Source: Sinimarinibacterium flocculans (GTDB lineage Bacteria; Pseudomonadota; Gammaproteobacteria; Nevskiales; Nevskiaceae). From it: a stretch of 64,000 nucleotides of DNA. Each line of letters begins with the position of its first letter. Position 1 is the stretch's first letter. A model generated the notes under the pieces. That model did not search any database. It was given only the letters and a program-made list of their open reading frames with translations, and was not told the DNA's origin. The stretch spans positions 124,001 through 188,000 of the forward strand of contig NZ_QICN01000007.1 of assembly GCF_003201205.1 (NCBI RefSeq). Direction: 5' to 3'. Shown here piece by piece: positions 38,669 through 47,316 of this stretch. The position numbers were made by a program, and so were the translations under genes.

Positions 38669-40315
38669 ATGGCGCAACCACCGGCCTCTTCCCGACCCCT
38701 GCCCGCACATCCCTGTGCGGGCGCTCGCCGGCTGCGCCTGCGCACGGTGCTGCTGCTGGTGAATCTGGTGATTCTCGCGCTGCCGCTCGGCGGCATCACC
38801 TGGCTGCGGCTGTACGAGAGTGCCCTGATCCGCCAGACCGAATCCGAGCTGATCGCGCAGGCCGCGTTCATCGAGGCGGCGTACCTTGCGGCGCTCGCGC
38901 GCCAGAAGCGCGTGCCGGGAGACTACGGCACGCCGGCGATCGCCCCGCCGCCGCCGAGCGATCCGGAGGGTCGCTGGCGACCGCGCTGGGCCGATCTCGA
39001 CCTCGCCACCGATCCGGTGCTGCCGGCCCCGGCCGATCCGCAACCGACCACGCGCAAACCGGACCGCATTGCGCGCACGATCGGCCGCGAGCTCACGCCG
39101 ATGCTGCGTGCCGCGCAGCAGACGACACTGGCCGGCATGCGCATCGTCGATGCCGGCGGCCTGATCGTCGCCTCGACCGGCGACGAGCGCGCCGACGACA
39201 TCGGCCTGTCGCTCGCGGCGCAGGACGAGGTGCGGCGCGCGCTGACCGGCGAAGCTGTGAGCGCGATGCGCTGGCGCGGCGCGGAAGCACCCCCACCGCC
39301 GCTGGATTCGATCTCGCGCGGCACGCGCATCCGTGTCTACGTCACCGAACCGATCGAGCGCGACGGTCGCGTGATCGGTGCCGTGCTGCTGGTGCGTACG
39401 CCGGCCAACATCCGGCAGGCCATCTACGGTAAGCGCAAGCCGCTGCTGCGCGCCGGCATCGGCCTGCTGCTCGTCGTCATCACGCTGACGCTGCTGATGT
39501 CGGTGACGATCACCGGGCCGGTGAAACGTCTGATCGAGCAGGCGCGCCGCGCCGCACGCGGCGAGCAGAACGCGGTGGTGCCGCTGAAGCGCCCGGGCAC
39601 GCGCGAGATCGCCGAGCTGTCGGAGACGGTGGCCGGCATGGCACAGACTCTCGAAGCACGGGCGCGCTACATCCGCGACTTCGCCGCGCACGTCTCGCAC
39701 GAGTTCAAGACGCCGCTGACCGCGATCCAGGGGTCGGTCGAACTGCTGCGCGACCATGGCGAGGGTATGTCCGTCGACGAGCGCGCGCGGTTCCTCGGCA
39801 TTCTGGCTGCCGATGCGACGCGGCTCGAACGGCTCGTGCAGCGCCTGCTCGAGCTGGCCCGCGCCGACATGCAGCCGGTGAGCGGCGGCAGTGCAGACCT
39901 CGCCATCGTGGCTGCTGCGGTCACCGCACGCCACCGCGAAAGCGGCCTGTCGGTCGAGATCGACGGCGGCGCGCCCTTGCACGTCACGGTCGCCGCCGAA
40001 CTGCTCGATTCGATGCTCGGCAGCCTGCTCGACAACGTCCGGCAGCACGCGGGCGCTGGCGCCCGCGCGCGCTTGGCATGGCGCGACACCGCGGACGACG
40101 TCGAGCTCGACGTGTCCGACGACGGCAACGGCATCTCACCAGCGAACCGCGCACGCATCTTCGAACCCTTCTTCACCACCGCGCGCGACGGCGGCAACAC
40201 CGGCCTGGGCCTCGCGATCATCCGTGCACTGCTCGCCGCGCACGGCGGCGGCATCGAGCTGCTCGACAGTGCGCGCGGCGCCCACTGGCGCCTGCGGCTG
40301 CCGCGCGCGGAATAA
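38669..40315 (+). CDS. Sensor histidine kinase
   Basis: A 548-residue kinase. A membrane segment at about residues 26-46 is followed by a periplasmic sensor domain of about 205 residues (with a Pro-rich insert near 90-120), a second membrane segment around 258-278, a HAMP linker, the phospho-acceptor His344 in HVSHEFKTPLTAI, and a catalytic domain with DNVRQHAGAG, SDDGNGIS and GNTGLGLAI. It resembles CreC/BaeS-type kinases and pairs with the regulator upstream. The first 23 residues are written by copy 2 of the hairpin repeat (38701-38722), so the N-terminus has been remodelled or the true start is slightly downstream. Confidence 0.9.
   Translation: MAQPPASSRPLPAHPCAGARRLRLRTVLLLVNLVILALPLGGITWLRLYESALIRQTESELIAQAAFIEAAYLAALARQKRVPGDYGTPAIAPPPPSDPEGRWRPRWADLDLATDPVLPAPADPQPTTRKPDRIARTIGRELTPMLRAAQQTTLAGMRIVDAGGLIVASTGDERADDIGLSLAAQDEVRRALTGEAVSAMRWRGAEAPPPPLDSISRGTRIRVYVTEPIERDGRVIGAVLLVRTPANIRQAIYGKRKPLLRAGIGLLLVVITLTLLMSVTITGPVKRLIEQARRAARGEQNAVVPLKRPGTREIAELSETVAGMAQTLEARARYIRDFAAHVSHEFKTPLTAIQGSVELLRDHGEGMSVDERARFLGILAADATRLERLVQRLLELARADMQPVSGGSADLAIVAAAVTARHRESGLSVEIDGGAPLHVTVAAELLDSMLGSLLDNVRQHAGAGARARLAWRDTADDVELDVSDDGNGISPANRARIFEPFFTTARDGGNTGLGLAIIRALLAAHGGGIELLDSARGAHWRLRLPRAE
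38701..38722. repeat. Hairpin element, copy 2, inside the kinase N-terminus
   Basis: The same 22 bases as 38513-38534, with matching flanks on both sides. In frame it encodes the LPAHPCAG part of the kinase leader, before the first membrane helix. Confidence 0.7.
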
Positions 40316-40320
40316 AAAGC

Positions 40321-42168
40321 TCAGTCCTGCGGCAGCGCGCTCAGCGGCACCGCCGGCACGACGATGCTCGACGGGTGCGCCGCGTCGCTGTACACGGTCA
40401 TGGCACCGACCAGCTGGTCGACCAGATCGACGAGCGGCGGCAGGCCATGCGGGAAATCGCTGGCGCCGACGGTGACGCGCAGCCGATAGCCTTCCTTGAT
40501 CACGAAGCTCGACGGAAACACCTCGACCGGCAGGTGCACCACGGTGTTCATGCCGACATCCTCGCGCGAGGCTTCGGTGAACGGATGCCAGGGCTGGATC
40601 ATCTGACCGTCGAGGTAGCGCGAGCGCGCCGCATCGACCTGGCGCAGCGACGCCGTGAGGATGCCGTTGGTCAGCTCGCGCGAGGTGCCGTCCGGAGAGA
40701 CCTCGGTGACGCGCACGAGCACGCCGGCATCGAGCGCGGTCGTCGAGATGTGTAGGTCGGCCTGGATCGGCCCGTTGACCACGTAGTCCTCGGCCATCGC
40801 GTCGGTGGTGAAGGCGACCTCGAACAGCGGATTCTCGTTGAGGTTGTTGCTGTCGAAGCACGGCAGCGGCACCAGGCCGAGGATGCCGGCGGTCCATTGC
40901 GAGGTGCTGGTCGAGCAGATGCCGTTGAGCGGCTGCTGCAGCACCACATTGCCTGCTTCGTCGGTTCCCGGTGCCTCGCGGCTGAGGCTGCGGTCGCCGC
41001 GCAGATACCAGCGTTCCGCGCGTGCCTGCGGATGCGGCCAGCCGGTGGTCGTCGCGTAGCGCTCGGCGCCGTAGTAGTACTGCGTGACGTTCGGCACTGC
41101 GGCCGCGCCCACGTCCATGCCCCGGAGATACTGGTCGAACCACATCAGCGCGATGCGGTCGAGGTCCGGCACGTCGTTGGCCGGCAGACCGGCGCCCTGG
41201 GAGCCGTCGAGGTGCTGCCACGGCCCGATCAGCAGCTTCGTGGTCGTGTTGCGCGAGATCGCCTCGTAGAGCAGCGGCTCGCCGCGCTGGAAGATGTCGT
41301 TGAGACCGCCGACGATGAAGGTCGGGATGCGGATACGGTCGGCCTGCTCGATCGGCGAGCGCGTGCGCCAGAACGGGCCGTCGTAGTTGTAGCCGCCGAC
41401 ACCGATCGCCGACTGGGCGATCACCGGCACCTGGAAATTCAGCAGCGCGCTGGTCAGGTGTTCGAGGATCGTCACCGGCGCCGCCGGATCGGGCTCCACC
41501 GGCAGCACGCCGAGCGCGGTGACCAAGCCCATCCACAGCGGAATGAAGCCGATGTTGGTCTGCCCGCCGGTGAAGACGATGTCGCGGTAGCCGTCGGCCA
41601 TCGGCACGATGGCGAACACGGCCTTGTGCGCCGGGTGCTGGTGCGCCGCCGTGTAGAGCTGGGTGATCGCCATGAACGATGCGCCCCAGGTGCCGACGGT
41701 GCCGTTGCTCCAGGTCTGCTTCGACGCCCAGTCGATCACCGCCAGATAGTCGGCCTGCTCGGTCTCGCCGAAAGCCTCCCACTGCCCCTGCGACAGCCCG
41801 GTGCCGCGCACGTCCACCGACAGGTGCGCGTAGCCGCGCTTGACCAGGTAGTCGTTCGACGCCGGGATCGCCGGCACGCTCTTGTTGTAGCCGGTCTGCG
41901 TGAGGATGACCGGGAACGGCTGTTCGACCGTGTTGCCGCTGGCGTCGGCCGGCAACGCCACGCTGGCCGACAGCTCGATGCCGTCCGCCATCGTGATCTT
42001 CAGGCCGGAGATCTGGGCGACGCCCGGATACGCCTCCGCGCGCTCGTAGGTGAACCACTTGGCGCCGCCGCCGTCGCCGACCGGTGCCGGCGCGTCGCTG
42101 CCGTCTCCGCAGGCGGCCAGCCCGAGCACCATCGTCGCGGCCCACAGCCGCAGGATCTTCGCATTCAT
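40321..42168 (-). CDS. CocE/NonD-family hydrolase, lipoprotein
   Basis: A 615-residue exported enzyme with a lipobox (LGLAACGDG, Cys near residue 20). An alpha/beta-hydrolase domain with the nucleophile in GTWGASFMAITQL, acid in GGLNDIFQRGEP and His in GPWQHLDGSQG is followed by a jelly-roll C-terminal domain (residues about 420-605), the pattern of X-Pro dipeptidyl-peptidase and cocaine-esterase relatives. Native substrates may be acyl esters or amides. It converges on the kinase gene with a 5-base gap. Good GGGGAG ribosome site. Confidence 0.87.
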   Translation of the reverse strand: MNAKILRLWAATMVLGLAACGDGSDAPAPVGDGGGAKWFTYERAEAYPGVAQISGLKITMADGIELSASVALPADASGNTVEQPFPVILTQTGYNKSVPAIPASNDYLVKRGYAHLSVDVRGTGLSQGQWEAFGETEQADYLAVIDWASKQTWSNGTVGTWGASFMAITQLYTAAHQHPAHKAVFAIVPMADGYRDIVFTGGQTNIGFIPLWMGLVTALGVLPVEPDPAAPVTILEHLTSALLNFQVPVIAQSAIGVGGYNYDGPFWRTRSPIEQADRIRIPTFIVGGLNDIFQRGEPLLYEAISRNTTTKLLIGPWQHLDGSQGAGLPANDVPDLDRIALMWFDQYLRGMDVGAAAVPNVTQYYYGAERYATTTGWPHPQARAERWYLRGDRSLSREAPGTDEAGNVVLQQPLNGICSTSTSQWTAGILGLVPLPCFDSNNLNENPLFEVAFTTDAMAEDYVVNGPIQADLHISTTALDAGVLVRVTEVSPDGTSRELTNGILTASLRQVDAARSRYLDGQMIQPWHPFTEASREDVGMNTVVHLPVEVFPSSFVIKEGYRLRVTVGASDFPHGLPPLVDLVDQLVGAMTVYSDAAHPSSIVVPAVPLSALPQD

Positions 42169-42291
42169 AGGACTCTCCCCTTCTTCGCACCGCGCTCACG
42201 GCACCGGCAGTGCACCGGACCGCTTGCGCATCATGGCCGGCATCCTGCCAGCGTCCGCGCCGCGACGGATTGGCCGCAGCGCCCCACGGGC

Positions 42292-43692
42292 TCACATCAC
42301 GCGCGACATCACGGCGGGCGCCTGCTCGATCGCGTCCTCGATGATCTCCAGCGTATGCCGGCACCCGTCGCGGTCCGCCGGGCCGCCGAGGCAGACGCGC
42401 ACCGCTTCCGGCGCGGCGCCGCTGACGGTGAAGGTGTCGGACACGACAACACCGACCCCGTGCGCGCGCAGGTGCGTCGCGAACTCGATGCGCGTCCACG
42501 GCGCCGGGACCGCAAGCCACAGATGGAAGGCTTCCGGCTTCGTGAAGTAGTCGGCGCGACGCAGCACCTGCACGGCGATGCGCTGGCGCGCACGCGACTC
42601 CTCGCGGATCGCCAGCGTCATCGCGCGCACGGTGCCGTCGTCGATCCAGCGCGTGGCCAGACGGACCAGCGGCGGCGGAGCCATCACCGTCGTCGTGCGC
42701 ATGATCGCCGACAGTCGCGCCGCATAGCGTGCGCTGGGCAGCGAGACGTAGCCGATACGCATGCCCGCACCGAGGCACTTGGAGAAACCGGTGACATGGA
42801 AGGTCAGCTCCGGCGCCAGCGCCGCCAGCGCGACCGACCGCTGCTGCGGCAGGCAGGCGTAGGGATCGTCCTCGATGATCGGCACGTTGTAGCGCCGCGC
42901 GATCTCGGCCACGGCCTCGCGACGTTCGGGCGACATCACCGCCGTCGTCGGGTTGTTCAGTGTCGGGTTCAGGTACAGCGCCTTCGGCAAGTCGGCCGCG
43001 CAGAGCGCGCCGAAGGCCTCCGGATCGATGCCCGCATCATCCGCCGGCAGACCGGCGAGACGGATGCCCAGCTGCGCCGCCAGGCCCTTGATACCCGGAT
43101 AGGTCACGGCCTCGCAGGCGATGCTGTCGCCGGGCCGCGCGAGCAGGGCGAACAAGGCCAGCAAGGCCCCCTGGGCACCGGGACAGACCAGCACCCGCGA
43201 ACCGTCGACTCCCGGCACATGCCGGGACAGCCAGCGCGCCCCGGCCTCGCGGTCCTCGGGCATGCCGCCGAATTCCTGGTAGCGCAGCATCGACCACGGA
43301 TCGCCGTCGGCGGCGAGGCTGGCGAAGCCGTCGCGCAGACGCTGCAACAAGGCCGGGTCGCGCGGCTCGGGCGGCATGTTCATCGTCATGTCGATGATGC
43401 CCGCCGGCGGCGAGCGCCGTACCGGCCCGCTGCTCAGCGTCTCGCGCACGAAGCTGCCGCTGCCGGCGCGGCTGTCGATCAGGCCGCGACGTTGCGCCTC
43501 GGCATAGCCGCGCGCAACGGTACTGAAATTGAGATCGAGCGCCCCTGCGAGCGAGCGCAGCGTCGGCAGCCGCTGCAGCGCGGCGAGCTGGCCGGACTGG
43601 ATATCCGCGGCGAGCGCATCGGCAAGGGCGACATAGGCCGGTTTGCTGCTGTTGCGGATCGCCGCGGCCCAGCGGCTGGTTTCGTTGGACAT
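42292..43692 (-). CDS. MocR-type transcriptional regulator (GntR-aminotransferase fusion)
   Basis: A 466-residue protein with an N-terminal GntR winged helix (residues about 10-80, RLPTLRSLAGALDLNFSTVARGY) joined to a fold-type I aminotransferase domain. The PLP lysine is in TGFSKCLGAGMRIGY and NPTLNNPTTAVMS is the substrate-cofactor loop. It is divergent from the Nit1 cluster and the obvious candidate for its local regulator. MocR proteins often sense an amino compound that reacts with PLP. Start chosen at 43692 to give the usual short leader. Confidence 0.9.
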   Translation of the reverse strand: MSNETSRWAAAIRNSSKPAYVALADALAADIQSGQLAALQRLPTLRSLAGALDLNFSTVARGYAEAQRRGLIDSRAGSGSFVRETLSSGPVRRSPPAGIIDMTMNMPPEPRDPALLQRLRDGFASLAADGDPWSMLRYQEFGGMPEDREAGARWLSRHVPGVDGSRVLVCPGAQGALLALFALLARPGDSIACEAVTYPGIKGLAAQLGIRLAGLPADDAGIDPEAFGALCAADLPKALYLNPTLNNPTTAVMSPERREAVAEIARRYNVPIIEDDPYACLPQQRSVALAALAPELTFHVTGFSKCLGAGMRIGYVSLPSARYAARLSAIMRTTTVMAPPPLVRLATRWIDDGTVRAMTLAIREESRARQRIAVQVLRRADYFTKPEAFHLWLAVPAPWTRIEFATHLRAHGVGVVVSDTFTVSGAAPEAVRVCLGGPADRDGCRHTLEIIEDAIEQAPAVMSRVM

Positions 43693-43744
43693 GTCGGGAC
43701 ATGCGGAAAGGACAGGGGTGCCCCGTTGATCGCAAGAATCGTTC

Positions 43745-43755
43745 CGCATTGATCG
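43745..43755 (+). promoter_or_regulatory. CGCATTGATCG direct repeat, copy near the regulator gene
   Basis: Identical to 43961-43971, 216 bases away. A shorter TTGATCGCA repeat also occurs at 43726-43734, 23 bases before its second copy at 43749-43757. Candidate operator for autoregulation of the divergent MocR gene. Confidence 0.4.
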
Positions 43756-43869
43756 CATATCCGAACGAAACAAATCGCCGCTTTGCTGCACGCAATCGGC
43801 GCAGCACATGCACCGCCCGGAGGCACGATCGCCTGCTGCAGGTGCGCCCAGATTTCTTTGAAAACAGGG

Positions 43870-43887
43870 TGTTTCGCAGTGTTTCGC
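43870..43887 (+). promoter_or_regulatory. Tandem TGTTTCGC repeats
   Basis: Two TGTTTCGC words (43870-43877 and 43880-43887) at a 10-base period, the inverted word GCGAAACA again at 43991-43998 just upstream of the sigma-54 box. One helical turn spacing suggests a regulator-binding site. Confidence 0.4.
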
Positions 43888-43945
43888 GGCGACGGCGAAA
43901 GCCCCCGCCGGACGCCCGGCTGCGCCGGCAGAAAAATCTTCTGAG

Positions 43946-43971
43946 CATTCCGGAATGTCTCGCATTGATCG
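43946..43971 (+). promoter_or_regulatory. Palindrome and second CGCATTGATCG copy near the sigma-54 box
   Basis: CATTCCGGAATG (43946-43957) is a perfect 12-base palindrome; CGCATTGATCG follows at 43961-43971. Both lie 29-54 bases upstream of the -24 element, where an activator or MocR operator would be expected. Confidence 0.4.
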
Positions 43972-43999
43972 GATCATCACCTCGAATCCGGCGAAACAA

Positions 44000-44015
44000 T
44001 TGGCACATCGATTGC
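44000..44015 (+). promoter_or_regulatory. Sigma-54 (-24/-12) promoter of the Nit1 cluster
   Basis: TTGGCAC-N5-TTGC: the -24 GG (44002-44003) and -12 GC (44014-44015) are separated by exactly 10 bases, as sigma-54 requires, and flanking bases match TTGGCACG-N4-TTGC at all but one position. Transcription should start near 44027, giving a 50-base leader before the first gene. Confidence 0.8.
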
Positions 44016-44076
44016 GCCCTCCACGGGGTCGGCGGGACGGTCCGCCGCATCACCGAACATCCCAAGGAGCGCAGCC

Positions 44077-44559
44077 ATGCCCGCAGTCAGCACCCCGGCC
44101 ACCAAGAAGGGCGATTTCTTCGTCGACTACGAAGAGAAAGTCTTCGAGGACGTGAAGGCCAAACCCGGCGAAAAGGCGCTGGTGACCTTTCATACGGTGG
44201 CGTTCGAAGGCTCGATCGGCCTCGTGAACATCCTTCAGGCCAAGCGCCTCATGCGCAAGGGCTTCGAAACCTCGATCCTGCTCTACGGTCCGGGCGTCAC
44301 CCTGGGCATCCAGCGCGGTTTTCCGACGATCGGCGACGAGGCGTTCCCGGGCGCACAGAACTTCGCCAAGCAGCTCGAAGCCTTCATGTCCGAGGGCGGC
44401 AAGGTCTACTGCTGCCGCTTCGCCCTGCAGATGCTCTACGGCCACGGCGAGCACTCGCTGGTGCCCGGCATCCGCCCGATCAATCCGCTGGACGTGCTGG
44501 ATCTGATCCTGCTTCACCGCAACGACAACGCCTTCATGATCCACACGTGGACCGTGTAG
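44077..44559 (+). CDS. Nit1 cluster protein, MSMEG_0572 family
   Basis: A 160-residue soluble protein, first gene of the Nit1 cluster. It matches the family named after Mycobacterium smegmatis MSMEG_0572 and described as a nitrogen-starvation response protein; the fold looks like the DsrE/sulfur-relay type ([39 protein letters not shown]). A Cys pair ([10 protein letters not shown]) and a terminal His-Thr-Trp are notable. Biochemical role unknown. AAGGAG precedes the ATG. Confidence 0.85.
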   Translation: MPAVSTPATKKGDFFVDYEEKVFEDVKAKPGEKALVTFHTVAFEGSIGLVNILQAKRLMRKGFETSILLYGPGVTLGIQRGFPTIGDEAFPGAQNFAKQLEAFMSEGGKVYCCRFALQMLYGHGEHSLVPGIRPINPLDVLDLILLHRNDNAFMIHTWTV

Positions 44560-44572
44560 CCGGGTTCGCAGC

Positions 44573-45598
44573 ATGAGCGCGAAGAAAACCGTCCGCGCCG
44601 CGGCCGTCCAGCTCAATCCCGAGCTGGATTCGGCCTCGGGCACCGTCGACAAAGTGCTCGCGGCCATCGAGGACGCCGCGGCGCAGGGCGTGCAGCTGAT
44701 CGTCTTCCCCGAGACGGTGGTGCCGTACTACCCGTACTTCTCGTTCGTGACCCCTGCGGTGACGATGGGACCGGCACATCTGAAGCTCTACGAGCACGCA
44801 CCGACGGTGCCCGGACCGGTGACCGACGCGGTTGCCGACGCGGCGCGCACGGCCGGCATGGTCGTCGTGCTCGGCGTGAACGAGCGCGATCACGGCACGC
44901 TGTACAACACCCAGCTCGTGTTCGACGCCGACGGCACGCTCGCGCTCAAGCGTCGCAAGATCACGCCGACCTACCACGAACGCATGGTGTGGGGCATGGG
45001 CGACGGCTCCGGTCTGCGCACGGTCGAAACCGCCGCCGGCACCGTCGGCGCGCTCGCATGCTGGGAGCACTACAACCCGCTGGCCCGCTACGCGCTGATG
45101 GCGCAGCACGAGCAGATTCACTGCTCGCAGTTTCCCGGCTCCCTGGTCGGTCCGGTCTTCGCCGAACAGATGGAAGTGACGATGCGCCATCACGCCCTCG
45201 AGTCCGGCTGCTTCGTCGTCAATGCCACCGCCTGGCTGACGCCGGAACAGCGCCGGGCGCAGGCGCCATCGCCGGAACTGGAAAAGGCATTCAACGGCGG
45301 CTGCTACACCGCGATCATCTCGCCGGAAGGCAAGCATCTGGCCGAACCGCTGCGCGACGGCGAGGGCATGGTGGTCGCGGACCTCGACTTCGCCCTGATC
45401 GACAAACGCAAGCGGATGATGGATGCGGTCGGCCACTACGCGCGGCCGGAGCTGCTGAGTCTGCAGCTCGACGCGCGCGCCGCGACGCCGCTGACACGCA
45501 CCGACGCCCCGTCGGCGACGCCACCCGCGCCGTCCACGCGCCCGGATGCGGTCGAAGCCGCCTACATGCAGGCCATCACCACCCTGATGGGGAAATGA
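44573..45598 (+). CDS. Nit1-type nitrilase
   Basis: A 341-residue member of the nitrilase superfamily, branch 1. The catalytic triad is Glu47 ([12 protein letters not shown]), Lys129 ([11 protein letters not shown]) and Cys163 ([14 protein letters not shown]). The CWEHYNPL context is that of true nitrilases that convert a nitrile to a carboxylate and ammonia, not of amidases. Natural substrate not known from the sequence. Embedded in the conserved Nit1 neighbourhood behind the MSMEG_0572 gene (13-base gap). Confidence 0.93.
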   Translation: MSAKKTVRAAAVQLNPELDSASGTVDKVLAAIEDAAAQGVQLIVFPETVVPYYPYFSFVTPAVTMGPAHLKLYEHAPTVPGPVTDAVADAARTAGMVVVLGVNERDHGTLYNTQLVFDADGTLALKRRKITPTYHERMVWGMGDGSGLRTVETAAGTVGALACWEHYNPLARYALMAQHEQIHCSQFPGSLVGPVFAEQMEVTMRHHALESGCFVVNATAWLTPEQRRAQAPSPELEKAFNGGCYTAIISPEGKHLAEPLRDGEGMVVADLDFALIDKRKRMMDAVGHYARPELLSLQLDARAATPLTRTDAPSATPPAPSTRPDAVEAAYMQAITTLMGK

Positions 45599-45599
45599 C

Positions 45600-46745
45600 A
45601 TGGACGACACCGCCCTGCCACTGGCACAACTCGGCCAGCACCTGATCACCGAAGTGCAGGCGCTGGGGCTGCGCCTGGAAGACCCGCAGGCCGGCGCCGC
45701 GGCACGCAGGGGCGGCGCCGGACCGACCGACCACAAGGCCGTCACGCTGGCCGGGCGTACGGTCATGGTGCCGGTGCACAGCAACGCGGCGAAGGCCTCG
45801 CCGTTTCTCGCACGGACGCCGGACGCACACGGCGTCAGCGTGCTGGAGCGCAACGGCCTGGCCGTCGCGAAGCTGGAGTTTCCACGTCAGCCGCGCTTCT
45901 ACAGGATGCAGACCTTCGACGGCATCCCGTACTCGAAGATCGCGCAGCTGCACGGCGCCGACGTGCTGGCGACAACCGTGCTGCAGACCTGCATCCGCTA
46001 CGGCCGGCGCAGCACCTCCTGCCAGTTCTGCGCGATCGGCGAGTCACTCAAGGAAGGCCGCACGATCAACCGCAAGACCCCGGAACATCTTGCCGAAGTC
46101 GCCCGTGCGGCCGTGCTCCTCGACGGCGTGAAGCACATGGTGATGACCACCGGCACGCCGAACTTCACCGATCGTGGCGCCGCGATCCTCTGCGAAAGCG
46201 CGTTCGCGGTGAAGGCCGCCGTGGACCTGCCGATCCAGGCCCAGTGCGAGCCGCCCGACGACCCCGCATGGTTCGCGCGACTGAAGGCATCGGGCGTCGA
46301 CAGTCTCGGCATGCATCTCGAAGCGGTGACCCCGGACGTGCGTCACCGCATCATGCCGGGCAAGGCCAGTGTCGGCATCGACGAATACCTGCGCGCATTC
46401 GAGAGCGCGGTCCATGTCTTCGGCCGCGGTCAGGTCAGCACCTACATCCTCGCCGGGCTCGGCGACACGGACGCGGCGATCCTCGCGATGTGCGAAACGC
46501 TGATCCGCATCGGCGTCTATCCCTTCGTGGTCCCGTTCGTGCCGGTGGGCGGCACGCCGCTGGAATATCAGCCGTCGCCCAGCGCCGCCGCGATGCGCGC
46601 GCTGCTCGCGCCGCTGGGCCGCATGCTGGTCGAAGGCGGACTGAAGTCGGCGGACATCAAGGCCGGCTGCGGCAAATGCGGCGCCTGCTCTTCCCTGGCC
46701 GCCTACGAGCAGGACGCCCCGGCGGTGCGTGCGCATGCGATCTGA
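45600..46745 (+). CDS. Nit1 cluster radical SAM protein, MSMEG_0568 family
   Basis: A 381-residue radical SAM enzyme. The cluster-binding cysteines are Cys131, Cys141 and Cys144 (CIRYGRRSTSCQFC), a C-x9-C-x2-C spacing instead of the usual C-x3-C-x2-C. SAM-domain strands follow (VMTTGTPNFTDRG, IQAQCEPPDD, LGMHLEAVTPDVR, YILAGLGDTDAAI). A second Cys group at the C-terminus, CGKCGAC, could bind an auxiliary Fe-S cluster. The layout resembles biotin synthase/lipoyl-type enzymes. ATG is one base after the nitrilase stop. Confidence 0.9.
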   Translation: MDDTALPLAQLGQHLITEVQALGLRLEDPQAGAAARRGGAGPTDHKAVTLAGRTVMVPVHSNAAKASPFLARTPDAHGVSVLERNGLAVAKLEFPRQPRFYRMQTFDGIPYSKIAQLHGADVLATTVLQTCIRYGRRSTSCQFCAIGESLKEGRTINRKTPEHLAEVARAAVLLDGVKHMVMTTGTPNFTDRGAAILCESAFAVKAAVDLPIQAQCEPPDDPAWFARLKASGVDSLGMHLEAVTPDVRHRIMPGKASVGIDEYLRAFESAVHVFGRGQVSTYILAGLGDTDAAILAMCETLIRIGVYPFVVPFVPVGGTPLEYQPSPSAAAMRALLAPLGRMLVEGGLKSADIKAGCGKCGACSSLAAYEQDAPAVRAHAI

Positions 46746-47316
46746 GCCGGACACGACTGCGACCACGGACTGGGTGCCGGCCTGCGCGGTCGCACGCGCC
46801 GTCGCGTTCGTCCCCAGCGAGTACCTCGTCAAGCCGGCAAGCGAACGCTGGGAACGCCGCGAGGCGATGCGCCTGCGACGGGCGGTGTTCTGCACGGAGC
46901 AGGGCCTGTTCGAACGTGACGATCGCGACGCGCTGGATCGCGAGGCGACGCTGCTGGTCGCGGTCGCCTGCGTTTCCGGCATGCCCGAACAGGTCGTCGG
47001 CACGGTGCGCATCCTCGAGTCCGCGCCGGGCCAGTGGCAGGGCTCGCGGCTCGCGGTGCATCCCGACTACCGCCGTGTCGCGTGGCTCGGCAGCGAACTG
47101 ATCCGGCTCGCCGTCGGTATCGCCCATGCGCGCGGAGCCCGGCAGTTCACCGCGCAGGTACAGTCGCAGAACGTGCCGCTGTTCCGCCGCCTGCACTGGC
47201 AGACGCTCGAGGAGACCGAGCTGCAGGGCCGGCCGCATCACCGCATGCAGGCCGAGCTTGCGAAGTATCCGCCGTGCACGGGCACCGCCGGTTTCGTGGC
47301 GAGGCGCGCCGCATGA
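46735..47316 (+). CDS. Nit1 cluster GNAT acetyltransferase, MSMEG_0567/Sll0786 family
   Basis: A 193-residue GNAT-fold protein: LRRAVFCTEQGLF in strand/helix 1, VVGTVRILES and SRLAVHPDYRRVAWLGSELIRLA for the acetyl-CoA loop, LFRRLHWQTLEETELQG at the end. The family always sits in Nit1 clusters and is called a nitrogen-starvation N-acetyltransferase. The ATG at 46735 overlaps the radical SAM gene by 11 bases; a GTG two codons earlier is possible. It overlaps the next gene by ATGA. Confidence 0.87.
   Translation: MRSEPDTTATTDWVPACAVARAVAFVPSEYLVKPASERWERREAMRLRRAVFCTEQGLFERDDRDALDREATLLVAVACVSGMPEQVVGTVRILESAPGQWQGSRLAVHPDYRRVAWLGSELIRLAVGIAHARGARQFTAQVQSQNVPLFRRLHWQTLEETELQGRPHHRMQAELAKYPPCTGTAGFVARRAA

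Larger units (their letters stand above)
43693..44076. other. Intergenic control region between MocR regulator and Nit1 cluster
   Basis: A 384-base stretch without a credible gene, more AT-rich than the surroundings. It contains a sigma-54 promoter (44000-44015), a tandem TGTTTCGC repeat, a 12-base palindrome and an 11-base direct repeat whose copies lie near each end. An AAGGAG ribosome site is at 44064-44069. Confidence 0.8.

Noticed and set aside
43809-43825. NtrC-like site TGCACC-N5-GAGGCA upstream of the sigma-54 promoter
   Set aside because: Only the first half-site matches; the second has 4 of 6 bases. Not strong enough to annotate without binding data.
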